From Clavulina sp. PMI_390 (lineage: Eukaryota > Basidiomycota > Agaricomycetes > Cantharellales > Hydnaceae): a DNA stretch of 64,000 nucleotides. The notes under the pieces are model-generated. The model made no database searches. It was not told the DNA's origin and saw only the letters and a program-made list of their open reading frames with translations. How positions within the stretch are numbered: position 1 is the first letter of the stretch; each line of letters starts with the position of its first letter. Both the position numbers and the translations under genes were made by a program. The stretch covers positions 638,981 to 702,980 of the forward strand of contig WIDE01000001.1 of NCBI GenBank assembly GCA_015039315.1. The letters run 5' to 3'. This document shows, one piece after another, positions 11,252 through 24,014 of this stretch.

Positions 11252-13462
11252 ATGAATGAAGCCTCGGAATCGGAACCCAGTGGATTCGTACTCAACAACC
11301 AACGAGCTCAGGCATTGAACCATCCGCATCGAGGGCTAATCATCGACGCGTCATATGTCACCCAGAGCTCTGGAGTACCGTCTAAATGTCTCCGATCCGC
11401 TTCCCTCGACCTTGGGCGCGTCGAAAAGAGCTCTGACGCTTGGTTGCTCCAATGTTCGAATCGTGGCCCCTTCCCTGCTCATCAGCAGCTTTACGCAACA
11501 AATGAAGATGTTTCTACTTATCAAGAGTTCCAAGAACACCAACAGCTCTACCACGAGCGACGTCAATCCCATTCTTTACGAAATCCTCGCCCGAACGAAA
11601 CGCCTCGATTCGATGTCGAGGCAATACACGACTCTCCTTTGAATCCAAACATGGTGTCAGAACGCGCCAGCTCGCTTCTTTTTACTGTTCCTTATTCGTC
11701 GCCTCTTCAAGGTGGCCATGACGCAATTCCAAAGGCGAACGGCAAGCACTCTCGTAGTTATTGGTTCGCACCTGCCCCTCCTCGCTCAGCGGAGCGTTCA
11801 CCTAAGCTACCACCTAACCAACATCGCCAGTCTTTGGAGCGTTCGTCCACTGAAACCCCTCGCACGTCTACTGGCTATCGCGCTCGAACTGGCTCGCAAT
11901 CTTGGCTTTTCTCACTCAAAGACAATTCTGGATACCATCCGAGCGTCCCTACTTTACCTGAGCTGCACTCTTCAACGTCCACATCCACTGCTGGACGATC
12001 GGCCAGCATACTCTCTTCCAACGCGTATTGGATCACCCTCTATTTCATAGGAAATCTTGGCTTGACGTTGTATAACAAGATCGTGCTCGTGAAGTTTCCA
12101 TTCCCGTTCGTTCTCACAGCGGTGCATACTCTCTGCGGCTTTCTTGGGTGTTCCGTATTGGTTGCGAATGGGGTCTTTGTGAGTCATTGTAGCTATAATT
12201 TGGGTCCTGACGGTATCCTGATTCGGCCCTCCCTTTGCAGGTTCCCGCTCCATTAGACACAAGTCAGCGATTGCAATTCATAGCCTTCAGTGTCCTCTAC
12301 ACGATTAATATTGTCGTGTCAAATGCATCTCTGCAGATGGTTTCTGTTCCTGTGAGTACTCTCCGTGTCTCAATCACTTCCGCCTTGCTCACCGTCATTT
12401 TACTAGTTTCACCAAGTCATACGCGCGGCCACACCAGTTTTCACCTTGATCATATCATACATCCTTCTGCGGTCTGTTCCCACTCTACCAACTATGTTAT
12501 CGCTTGGTCCTGTCGTTCTGGGTGTGGGGCTAGCAACACTGGGCGACTACGAGTTTACGAGTTGGGGACTGACGCTAACGATAGTTGGGACCTTTCTGGC
12601 TGCGCTCAAGGGCGTTGTGACGAATTTGCTGCAGCGCGGCTGGTTTGATGCTGCTCTGACCAAGTGGTTGGATGGATGGAGTGGGGGGTCGGTCGTCAAA
12701 CCTCTGAATCTGGATCTAGAGAAAGGACAACATGCCAGAGATTCTCTATCGTCGCTGTCGCCACTCTTAGGGGGGAAAACAGTGGGTTACGGCTCAGGAC
12801 CGTTCCCGGCCAGCAGCCGGTCATCAATCGAGAACACCAATCGCCATCATCCCAGCTCTCGTCACCCCTGGCCTTGCGTGAAGAAGCCTGTCCATCCACT
12901 TGACCTGCTTTATCGAATGAGCCCTCTGGCCTTTTTCCAGTGCATCATTTGCGCCGCGCTTACTGGAGAGATGTGTGCCGCGTGGAATAGCCTCTGCCTC
13001 TCGTCTCAGTGTGCTAGTTCCGACGGCGAGGCGATGCTATCGCCGGACAGGAGAACCGGGCAGAAGGATTTGGCAGTGCTCGTATGTAATGGCGTGCTGG
13101 CATTTGTGCTGAATTATGTGAGCTTTACGGCGAACCGAAAGGCGGGAGCGTTGAGCATGACTGTCGCTGGTGGGTTTCCCGTCGTCACAAAGCTTGGACG
13201 GTGCTTAGGATGGTATCCCCAGCTTCATAATTAACTGACGAAATATCTTTTCAATTTGATCATCATAGCCAACGTCAAGCAGGTGTTGACTATCCTCTTC
13301 GCGGTGATACTATTCGATGTCAAGTTGACGCCGCTGAACTTGGCAGGAATTGTCTTGACGCTCATAGGCGGAGCGTGCTATGCGGCAGAGGAATATCGGC
13401 GGAAGAGGGCATTGTCATCGTCAGTATCGTCCTCGTCTGTGGTGGCCGCTGGAGGAGGGTAA
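11252..13462 (+). CDS. triose-phosphate/nucleotide-sugar transporter (TPT/DMT) family protein
   Basis: Exons 11252-12178, 12241-12351, 12407-13169 and 13269-13462 encode about 664 residues. The first 250 are a Ser/Pro-rich cytosolic extension. The TPT core starts SNAYWITLYFIGNLGLTLYNK and shows the family's blocks NIVVSNASLQMVSVP, FHQVIRAATPVF and, near the end, ANVKQVLTILFAVILFDVKL followed by GGACYAAEEYRRKR. About ten membrane segments are expected, probably in the Golgi or ER. TPT proteins exchange sugar phosphates or nucleotide sugars, and the substrate cannot be read from sequence. A long polar loop (about residues 430-520) interrupts the usual core after NLLQRGWFD, so the real transporter may have an unusual cytosolic or lumenal insert. 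Confidence 0.85.
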
Positions 13463-14267
13463 GAGCCTGGGTCATGTGTTAGGAAAATCGGGCGGCTCGC
13501 TGTCAAAAGATGGAGCTGGTTTCTCCTGTTTTTTTAGAGATCTCCTTCTCGGTCTGTGCCCATGTGAATCTAGATGAGGGGCGGAGCTTATGGAGCCGGG
13601 GGCGGGTTAATGAAGGAATATCTCTTCGTTTGGTGCGTGCATTCCTCGCTCATCGCTTTTTGTTGTACGGGCCGGAAGCTGATTTATGACGGTGTGCACA
13701 GGCTTTTTGTTATTGTAATCGTTTTGTTCTGAATAGAATTGTGGTGCGCTGGGTTGTTGGGGTCATTAGGGGGAGCGGTTGATGCCATGCGGAAGGCACG
13801 ATGCCGCTGCTAAGGGGGTGTGTATGAGTTTGCCATGGCACTGAGTGACGTGCCATCAGACTGCACCAAAGTTTGGTGAGGAATGATTGTTGCACAGATG
13901 ATGTGTGTGTGGGGTGGGGACACAGCAGGCCGTTCATGAAGTGCCTGATTCTTATTTGCGCAAGTTCTCTCCCTCCCCACCCAGTCGCATTAAGGGTTGA
14001 AGCGATGGGAATTGGGTGACAGAAATGAAAAATAAAAAAGATGGGTTGATCGAGGGAATGGCTCTTTTTTGTATTGGTGTGCGCGTGGCTGTGTGTTCGC
14101 GTACCCGTCTCCAGTTGCAGGCTGAGTCGGTGCTGTCTCTTCTTCTCTTCTCTTCTTCTTGTTAGACGCGCACCGCCTACACAAGTCATCGTCCGCTCTT
14201 ATACCCACCCCAACCAGCCAACCACTGATCGTGATACCGCCGCACCACTGCAGCATACACGAGTGCA
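13463..14267. other. intergenic region, transporter to AAA gene
   Basis: An 805-bp stretch with no convincing frame. A long pyrimidine tract (about 14136-14160, TCTTC repeats) ends in TTGTTAG. It could be a 5'-UTR intron acceptor or the core promoter of the AAA gene. Confidence 0.35.
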
Positions 14268-17200
14268 ATGACCAACCCCTCTGACTCGACTGGTACACCT
14301 TCGCGTCCGGTCGAGACCGAGAACAAGGTTGATGCCGCCGACCCCACACCACGAACAGAGAGCGTGGCGACTCCAGCAACCGATGCTGTCGTCACTGCTC
14401 CTCCCACTACTGACGATGATGCACCTGTAAAAGCGCCTGCCGCTGTTGCTGCTGCTGCTGACGACGAGAAACCGTCGTCGTCGTCGCCCGCGTCTGACGC
14501 CGTAGCAGATTCCCCAGCAGCACCAGCAGCAGCAACCGAAGCAGCGCCAGCCACAGAGCCTGCAGCGCCCGAGCCAGAGCCCGTGGACCCTTCGCAGGTC
14601 ACCCTCCCAGATGAGGATGCCGCAGAGCTCGCATGGCACAAGCAAACGATGCTTGCAGAGGAAGACATCCGCGAAAAGGTCACCATCCCATCCGCATTTG
14701 CTGCCAAATACCTGTGGTCACCATTCGTCGCTGCCACGACGGAGGAGTCTACCAGGCTCCCTGGCGCGCATCCAATCAACCATGTCACCATTCCCCCTGC
14801 CCTGCTTGCTGACGCGCATGCTGCGCTCTCTTCCGCTCTATCGAGTTCCACTCAGCTGGCGGCCGTTCATCCCAAGCCTCCTCCACCTCCCGAACCCTCC
14901 TCCTCCACCACGAAAGACGAGCCTGCTCCCACTAGCACCGACCCTCCTCCCGAGCCCGAGGTGCTGACTGAACCCATCATCACCTTCTTCTGCCCCTATG
15001 ATAATACAGCGCTCGTGATCGACACCATTGTCAGTGGCGTGGGCCAGAGCCAGCGAGCAGATGTTATTGTCCTCGATGCATTAATGCTCTCTCAGGGCGA
15101 AGCGGGCCCCCTCGGTCCTGGTATGTCCTTCATCTCTCCAAAATTTTTATTTCCACGAGAACTGACTAATGGTGCATCACCTTCTAGGCCTGGAGAAGTT
15201 CTTCAAGGAACTCTATCGAGTGAATGACAACAGCGACGATAAATTTCGGTCTCGTCAATTACAACGATATCTACGCGCTCTCATCGATGTCGAGATCGAG
15301 GAGCCCACTGCAGCAACCGAGCCCACCGCAGAAGAGCCAAAGTCTACGGACAAAGCGGCCGATACCCAGGCAGACGCTGAAGCGTCGTCTACTACTACTA
15401 CCACCGCATCCGAGGTGGCCACTGCGTCTCCCTCCCCTGAGGGCGATTCGCCCGTTCAGCCTCCGAAAGAAGACTCCTCTGCCTCCCCTGCCCCGCCAGC
15501 CGCAGCAGCACCAACCACTCCCGCTCCCAAAGAGGAAGGGGCAAAAGAGGAGAAGAAATCTGATGCTCACACCGACCCTGTGGCAGACGATGATTCCACG
15601 AGCCGTCCGAGATCACGTATCATTTACATCAAGGACTTTGGGTCACTTGCCTCGCATGCTCAGCCACTCTTGAAGGAACTCATCTACGCCGTGCGCTCCC
15701 GGCGAACAGCCCTCCAATCTTCCCCAGACAACACCGCTTCCTCATGGGAGGCTGACAAGTTGCAACCTACTGCCATTGTCCTGGGCGTCTCTCATTCACC
15801 TGAGAACGCTCCGCATAACTGCTGCTCCAGCTGCACCTGGACGCGTTTCATGGAGGGCTTTGAGTCCAGCGATCCCGACAAGTTGTGCCAGCTACTGCCA
15901 GATATCCTCAACCCCACCATTACCAAGACGGGCTTGGGTCAGGACGATATGGCCAAGATTATCGCGGATGCCACGTTCACGACTCCCAAGCGCGCAAATT
16001 ATTCTGACAGGACGTTTGTCGATCCTGATGTGGGTACCGGAGCGATATACCGACAGGTCATTTGCGCGTACGGTTTCGCCGATACGCGAGATCCGCTTGT
16101 CAAGGCGAAGAAGGCGCTCTCTGGCTCATCTTCTTCATCTTCCTCGTCGTCCAAGTCCAAATCCTCGTCTCATGGGCACGGAAAGAAGCCCGATGAAAGC
16201 TTATGGCGAAAGGGAACTTCATCAGCTCAAAAGGAGCGCAAGGAGGAGTTTGGTGTCATGCGTTTGACCCGGAACGAGCATCTCGTGCGCAAAGCGCTCT
16301 CCTCCCTGGGTGGAAAGGTCCAGGATGATGCTGGCGTCTTCAGCGCGCTCCCTGAGCAGCTAAAGGACGACGAGGACGATGAGAAGGCTAAGCGGAAGAA
16401 GGCAAAGGGCAAAGGCAAGGCGACCGATCCTGACGCTGACGCTAATGCGGATGCGGATGCGGATGTTGATGCTGCTGCTGCTGCCGCCGCTGCCTCCACA
16501 TCATCGGGATCGACACCCAAACCCAAGAAGAAGAAGCCTAAAAAGAAGACGAAGGAACAGATCGAAGCGGAGAAATACACCACCATTGTGGGCCTGAAGG
16601 AGAATCTCCTCTCGCGAATAGTAGCGGACCGGATCGCCACTATCGCACTCCATGGCCTGCCGACGAACCCGACAGCTGGGGAAGCTATTTCCAATAAAGC
16701 CACCTCGCCTACGCCGACAAAGAGCATCGCCACGCCCACGAGCGATAAGAAACGTGTGGTTTCTCCTGAGGACATCGCTGCGGCGATCAAGGCGTCTCTT
16801 ATGGGTAATGATCAGCGCAAGAAGTGGCTGGAGAACTACCAGAAGATGAAGAACGACGGCGATGCGTTTGATGCGCGAAATAACAGCGATAGTGATAGCG
16901 ATGACGAGAAAGATCGCAAGGAAGACCCAATCCTTGCAAAGGTCCGATCGAGCGGGCTGCTCAACTCGCATGAGGAGAGGCTGTTGGGTGGTGTTATTGA
17001 TACCAGTACGTGTCTTGCCATATCTCGCTACAACGAACACGTAGTCATTCTCACCCTCTTGCCTGTAGCTCAACTCTCCACTGGTTTCGAGGACGTATGC
17101 ATCGATCCACGCATTGTGGAGAGCGTTCGCTCCATCATTTCTCTTCCACTCATGTACCCCAAGGCCTTCAGATCTGGCATCCTTGGTGCCGAAGCCCTCT

Positions 17201-18607
17201 CTGGGATTCTGCTCTACGGTCCTCCGGGTACTGGAAAGACCATGCTCTGCCGCGCTGTTGCACGCGAGTGCAATGTCCGCATGCTGCTTGTCGCGCCGTC
17301 GAACGTGCAAGACATGTATGTGGGTGAGACAGAGAAGCTCGTCAAGGCTATCTTCACGCTAGCTCGCAAGATCGCGCCATGCGTCATCTTCATCGATGAG
17401 GTGGATGCGATCTTTGGAGCGCGATCAAGCGACAATACGAATGGCTCGAGGTATCATCGCAGCATGTTGACAGAGTTCATGCAAGAGATGGATGGCTTGA
17501 ACAGCGCGAGCGTCAATAAGAAGAAGGGTATTGTCGTGATTGGTGCGACGAACCGGCCGTTCGATTTGGATGATGCGGTCTTGCGACGACTCCCAAGGAG
17601 GATGCTGCTTGATCTGCCAGGCCCTAGGGAACGTGAACGTACGTCTTGCATTTCCATCTCCGCTTCCATAGCCCACCTCTGACATTCGTTGTCCCTTTGC
17701 AGAGATACTCAAGCTTCATTTGAAGGGCGAGATTATGGAAGGCATTGACCTGACGGATCTGGCTCGTCGGACCAACAACTTCTCGGGCTCTGACCTCAAG
17801 AACTTGGCTGTTTGCGCTGCCCTTGCTTCGCTCAAGGATGTCATTCCCGACATGTGGAACACGAAGAAGACACTCAAGAAGAAGGGCGCCAAGGGTGACG
17901 ACCGAAATGACGAGGACAAGGAGAACGAGGATGGCGAGGACAACGACGACGCCAAGTCTAATGCAGGCTCCGATGCAGGTTCAGACTCGGACTCGGATTC
18001 TGACTCTGACTCGGACGACGATGATGGGCCTGGAATCTCTCCTCGCGTGCTGCGCCCGATTCACTTCAAGTCGGCGTTTGAGCAGGTGTCAGCGACGTGT
18101 TCGCGTGACATGGCGTCTGTTCAGCGTCTCAGGACGTGGGCATCGCAGTTCTCGCGTGACAGCGGAGCCGGCCTTGGTGGGCCCACTCCTTCCACCTCCA
18201 CGTCAGCTACTACGTCGACCGCAAATGGCCACGCGACCCCGAACGCGTCGTCGTCATCATCGACATCGACGCCTAACACTTCGACAACACCCTCAACAAC
18301 AACAACTGCCTCTATGACAGGGAACTCAACGGCCGCCACGACCACCCCCGCGCCTGCGCCTTCGTACCGGGGGCTGGGAGCCGGTGCTGGTGGTGGTAGT
18401 CTCTGGGACGACCGTTACGAGTCCAATATGCTTTCGCGATTCTCCAACCTCCCTCGTTCAGGTGGTAGCGGAAGTGGAGCTGGTGGAAGTGGCTCTGGCG
18501 CCGGAGGGTCCAACAGGGGCACTGGCGGAAGTGGCGCTGGCAGTGGCGGTGGGAGCAGCTCTAGCAGACCAGGCGGTAGCGGCAGTGGCAGCGGCGGGTC
18601 ATCATAA
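14268..18607 (+). CDS. large AAA ATPase, Msp1/spastin-type domain near the C-terminus
   Basis: Exons 14268-15120, 15188-17005, 17069-17638 and 17703-18607 total 4,146 nt, 1,381 residues. The first ~880 residues are low-complexity (Ala/Pro/Thr/Glu, a Lys-rich stretch, an Asp-Ala repeat near 16435-16495) with conserved islands such as IITFFCPYDNTALVIDT and IIYIKDFGSLA. The single AAA domain follows: GPPGTGKT Walker A, VIFIDEVDAIFGAR Walker B, GATNRPFDLDDAVLRRLPRR second region of homology. This places it in the meiotic/Msp1 clade of remodelling ATPases. Msp1 extracts mislocalised tail-anchored proteins from mitochondria, but it is about 360 residues and has an N-terminal membrane anchor that I do not see here. 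After the AAA domain come Asp/Ser acidic tracts and a Gly-Ser-rich tail. The domain call is firm; the cellular role is inferred. Confidence 0.85.
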
Positions 18608-19125
18608 CCCGCACCGTTTCACGCAGTTTCTCACCCTGCTCTACCATATCCATCTTATCTTCTTTGTCTTTTGAACTCACGACATTTTTACGACGGCCTT
18701 ACCCATGGACCAAATTTTTGCTTTCTTTGCTTTCCTCTGTCAACCAGTCGTTTTTGCTGTATTCAACCCCTGTTTTTCCACCTTTCTCGGTCTTCTGAAC
18801 TCCATACCATGTGATCGTAGATGACACATCCTTTTTGCTACATCTCTCCAGCTCATTTTGAGAATACATCTTGGAAGTAACTTGTATTTGGCATCAGCTC
18901 GAGTGAAGCTTACGGAATCGCACGAGACCTGTCCATGGCACCAGAGGACAGAGAGCAGAAGTTTATGAGAGGATAGTGTATGCAACGTAAGTTGAAAATA
19001 CAAGCGAGATACAGACAATGCGAAACCAGAAAAACAACACAACATGAGCGATGGACGAAAACGAGTACGGAAACAAGGTCAAGGAGTAACCCTCGGACCA
19101 TGGGAAATGGCTAGTCCTACGTTGG
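18608..19125. other. convergent 3' region
   Basis: The AAA gene and SIN3 gene end facing each other across 518 bp of AT-richer sequence with T-rich runs. It holds both 3' UTRs, and no coding frame is supported. Confidence 0.4.
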
Positions 19126-22100
19126 TCATGCTTCGCTTGCTTTATCAACATTTTCGCTGCCTACGGAGGCTTCGGTAGTTGAGGATGGTACTTGTCGATC
19201 AAGCCATCGTTGGAAAGTTGCCCGACGCTCAACCCGACGATCTGTAGCATTCTTTGCAACCTCTTCCTTGCTCGTCGAGGTTTGTGTCCTCCAGTAGAAA
19301 TCCTCAGTGCCAGAGACAAAGAAAAGTCTGTATGTCCGAATGCAGATCTTGATCTGTAGTCCCGCTCGCGAGATGTACGTTGGCGCAGCTGATTCATCTT
19401 CATGTTCCTCGAGTGATCTGGCGAGAAATATCAGCAATCTTCGTCCTAATTAGGAGGAATGAAAAGGAAAGGAGCTTACCTTCTAAGGAATGGAGGTTGG
19501 ACCTCATCAGGCAGCCCCTCAGTTTGATGTGGCTGTGAAAATTGACATCAGACCAGAGTACATAGGAGTGTAATCAGACGACTCACCAAAGTATATGTCT
19601 CAATATACTGCCGCCAACGGTCCGTGAGAGTCTTGGCGTCATCGGTGCTGATATCGTCACGACCCAACAACTGAACTTGCATAATACTGGTGGGTACGAT
19701 CTAAGATGCAAAGCATCAGCAACGTGATTATTTCTGTTCAGTCTAGGTAATCCACATACCCAGCAAACACGATAAAGGTTCTCCTCAGGTCCAGTGATGG
19801 CTTCCGCCTCTCTCCGGTAATTGATGAGTTGTTGAGTCGTGAACGTCTCTAGCGCACGTTCCTTTCTCAACAGGGTGATGAGGTCTTGTGATCTCGAGTC
19901 CGAGATAACAGTTTGCACCTACACACATGCCTTAGCACTAGAAACCTAACGACGAATATAACGAACGGCATACCTGCTTCACCGTAGCAGCAACCAACTT
20001 GTCGATAGTGAACATAATATACGCCTTGATGTCGTACATGAACCGAATATTATCCTCAAACACAGAGGGCTCCATCTGGCTGTCAAACAACTGTTCGCAA
20101 CACGCAAGCGTGAAGCCATAGAACTCCTTGGCGGGATTAGGCCCGCTCGTGAGTAACCGAGTGTTGCCAGCACCAATTGTATCGTGGAACCCGAGCTGGA
20201 CAGCGATTGGGTTGGCAAGATGCCACCCTGAATCGTCTGCTGCTAGCTCTGCGGCGATAGTTTTACAAGTGTGGAGGCGTGAATAAAGCGTCTATGTAGG
20301 TGTCGGATTTGTATTAGCACACGAAAGACCAACCCACGTATGAAACTCACCTGCAGCTGTCGCAGAAGGACATAAATGTGGTTGTTGGCGAAGAAGTTTG
20401 ATTTGCGACCAGGCACATCAGATGCGCGAGGCTTGAAGACCGAGTGTTTGGTAGCCAAGGGGTCGGTTGAAGTGTACTTCACCCAAGAATCGCTCTCAGC
20501 AGTGGCAAAGACTTCGCCGTCGACCGCCATTGCTTCACCAAGGTGCCCAGGAGCTGGTGATGCTCTTGAGGGAGGATGAGAGGATTTGGCAGACTTAGCC
20601 TGAGCCCCGCTCTTCAGCAATTTCTTGCGAAGATCGGCACCGGCGACACCACCTGCAGCTTTCTTACCGCCTTTGCGGCCAGCAGCGCTGGTGGTGGCAA
20701 CACTCGCGCTGTCGTCGCCTGCTTCCTCCATGACGCTATCGCTTGCCCCATCATCACTGGGCTCTTCATCGCCAGCACGAGGGGTGACTGGAGCGGTGGT
20801 CCTGACAGCAGCAGCAGGTTGGAACGCAGCCATGTATTCGGTTGGGTCAACCATGAAGAACAGAGGGATGAATGCATGGAGGAAGCCTTCAACATGCATC
20901 TTATCTGTTCGCGAGTACTGGGCTGTTGTAGTCCGATCGAGGAAGACAAGGATGAGCTTGATGCAGTCTTGGAGCACACCAATATCCTCGATCTTGAACG
21001 CGTAGTGATCTTTCGGCTGGGTACGAGCAAAGAGGGGATCGACGAGCTTCGCACGCTCCTTGGTCTGCTCTTGCCTCTTAGCCTCAATCTCTTGAACGAG
21101 GTTCTTGGGAGTCCAAGCCTTCTTGTCGTTGGCTTTGAAGTTAACCCCTTGATGGTCGAGGGATTTGTAGTAGTTGCGTCCATCCACCTCGCGCCAAACC
21201 TTGTTCCACTCGCGCTGGGCCCTCCTCCATTCGTCATCCTTCTGCTTTAGACGATTCAACACCACAGGGACTGCGATACTTGGGCTTTCGTGCAGAGCAG
21301 TAATAATCTCCAGTCCATGATCTTTCCCGTACACCTTCTTGATCACTCGCTGGTAGATTGACTTGCCCTGCCCACCCAAACCGGGCTTCAACTTGAAGTG
21401 CGTGCGCTCGTCGTTGTCCATAAGATTGATGCGCCCCATAATGGGCTCCAGGATGTGGATAGTCCGAGTGATTGCTTCAACATGGAAGTCGTACTCGTGA
21501 CGCTCTTCCTCAGACTTGTGAAGAGCCTCCTCGAATACGTTCTTCTTGTGCGTTGTGAAGCCAGTGTCTTCCGATGCCCAAGTGGGATGTGACACCCACT
21601 CGTCGTTGAGCACCTCCCAGCACATTGCATCACGCCCAGAGCAAGCGAGGCTGACTTCCTGTAGGTCACAGAGCAAGAAAATGTCCCATTCACTAAAAGT
21701 CTTCAGGGGAGAGGAAAACCACGAACCTCTTTTGGGAGCTTACGATAGCTAGGACCATACTTCCTGCAGGTATTCAGATCAACCTTTGGCCGATCTAATG
21801 CAGCAATCACCGTGGAGTTTCCTCGTAGGCCACTGTCAGGCTCAATGACCACATCACGATCATCATAGCCCATGATATCTTTAAATTGCTGCAGCAGCTC
21901 AGGGTCGGTGAGGAAGAATGTGGCGCGCTCTACAAGGGTCCGCGCCCCGATAATCTCCTGGGTAAAGAGGTTGAGCAGTTTGAGGAAGTCATGGTATTTA
22001 TTCCGGTCGTCGAAATGCTTCTTGATCCGCTCGAAGAAAAGGTTCTCGTCTTTGGGGTTGACGTGTTTGGAGGAAACGCCATTCGTGGCGTGTGGTAGGT

Positions 22101-23787
22101 GGTGTGGACCATTGGGCACTGCATGCGACGGGAGTGGGGATGGTGCATAAGTGGGGGACTGGGGCTCAGGCTTGCCTCCGTGAGTGTGCTTCGTGCGCTT
22201 TGCCTGGTGATACATGAGAGATAGTTGGCGTTTGAAGGAGGCAGGTGGTGGACCAAACAAAGAGCATTTACCTTGGGGGGCTGAACAACCTTCGCAGGAG
22301 GGACTGGCTTCTCCTCATGCCCACGTTTCTTCCTCTTCTGTCCAGTAGCTTTATCGGCCGCCGCACTAGTAGCTTTCTTCTTGTCGAGGCGTTCGCGATC
22401 CATCTCTCCACGACCGATTTCGCCGGCACCAGCCAGAACCCCAAAGAGACCGTTATTGGCGCTGGGATTGGAACTTGTGGGGTCGGGAAGGAACTGCTTG
22501 AACTCCTCGATGAGGTCGGGTGCTCCTTGGAATAATGCAGAGACTTGGTGAAACACCTAGGCCAAGACGGTTAGTGACTAGCAACTATACTGGGAAAGAA
22601 CCACCAGAACTGGAAAGGAGCTTACTTCTTGATACGGGCGCTGCTCTTTCTGGTATTTCTGAAGAATCTCGAGGAATTGCTTATATGTGTCCGGGTCTTG
22701 CGAGAAACGATGCTTGATTGTGTTCACGAACTGAATGGCGTGGTTGAATTCAGCACCTTGGCCAGCTTGAGGCATCTTGTTGTTTTGCGGGGGAGGAGGA
22801 GCGGCGGCCTCGAAAGGATTGGGTTGAAGACCATTAGGTGTAAGGGGCAGGCCACCCATCACTTGGTTGGGGCCTGCCGCCCAAGGGATAGCTGGGAGAG
22901 GTTGATTTGCCTGTGGGCCACCGCTGGGGGGGAACCCGGGTTCGTTGGGCGAACGCTCGCGAGGGGCGGTATGCGTCGTGGTAGTGCCGGAAGGGGTTGT
23001 AACGGTGACGTCTGTACCACCATCTTCGCATTCGGTGCATTCGATACGATAGCCGGCGGGGAGGAACGTGTTGAAGCCTTGGATGAGTGCAGGGTGGGAG
23101 GAAAACAAGCCAGAAACGCGGGCGATGACCCCGGGGGTATCAATACTAGGCAAAAGAGAAACATCAGCAGCTGTCTATAGAGAAAAAGCCACCGAGATAA
23201 TGATAGGCGTACACTTGGCTCTTGAAGTCCTTCATGATATCAAGGAACTGATTGTAAACGTCTGGCCAGTTCTCGAACTTGACCTTGACGAGCTCAAGAT
23301 ACGAAAGGGCATCTTTTACATTCAGCGGTCTGCCTGATGCCCCTGGAGAGGTTGGGGTCTGCGACGGGGGAAGAGGCGCGCCGCCAGGTGTTGTGAGCCC
23401 CGGCTCGCCATAGGCCACAGGGACTGGTGTGCCCGGTAACGAGCCAGGAGCACCCGCAAGGACCGAGGCCGATCTTGCATACGAGTTCCCGACCGGCAAA
23501 GGTGGCAGGATCGTTGGCGGCGCGAGTTGGGTGGGAGGAGGGAGGGGTGCGTTGGCTGATCCATCGACAGCGGGGCCGCTCGACGTTTCTGGGGGTTGTG
23601 AAGGTTCTCGGACGTTTGCATCCTCGTTCACACTGTCCATGACAACGTCGAGGTCGCGTTCTTGGGAGCGCTGGCGTGGAGGGGCAGGCTCATCCATCGT
23701 TTTGGGAGGAGAGGGGAGACGACGACCCGGTTGGTGGCTGTGAATTCCCACGGGCGTCACGTTTTCAAGTTGAACTGCGTTGTTCAT
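19126..23787 (-). CDS. SIN3: SIN3 transcriptional co-repressor
   Basis: SIN3 is the scaffold of the Rpd3/HDAC co-repressor complex in the nucleus. From the minus-strand ATG at 23787 the spliced product is roughly 1,250-1,320 residues. A Pro-rich N-terminus is followed by PAH1 ([20 protein letters not shown].., finished after an intron near 23150), PAH2 ([15 protein letters not shown].. to ..[11 protein letters not shown]) and PAH3 ([20 protein letters not shown].. to ..FKDIMGYD). The HDAC-interaction domain then begins SYRKLPKEV and includes [19 protein letters not shown]. The C-terminal region ends with [24 protein letters not shown], typical of the Sin3 C-terminus. At least ten short introns are present. 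ATGs at 23814 and 23934 are also in frame, but the [13 protein letters not shown] start looks most natural. It is followed on the same strand by an F-box gene upstream. Confidence 0.92.
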
Positions 23788-24014
23788 CGCCGAGACAGGG
23801 AATTTACGATGCATGATGGTCTTGTTGGCTGCAGTCCCACAAATGATGAAGAAAAGGCTCGCCCTATGAATGCGGGAGACAGTGGCTGTATTTTTGTTAG
23901 TCACACGTAGATTATCTCTAACGACGAAACGCATATAACAAGATCAAGACTGCTTTCTACGTTGACCGGCACCTCCCCTCAGCTCTCTAGAATTAAATGT
24001 CTTGATGATAGCTT

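Noticed and set aside
14186..14851. 221-codon minus-strand Ser/Ala-rich frame
   Set aside because: Antisense to the low-complexity start of the AAA gene; composition follows that gene's codons.
20576..21250. 224-codon plus-strand frame
   Set aside because: It lies wholly antisense to conserved SIN3 coding sequence and has no family features; a shadow of the real gene.
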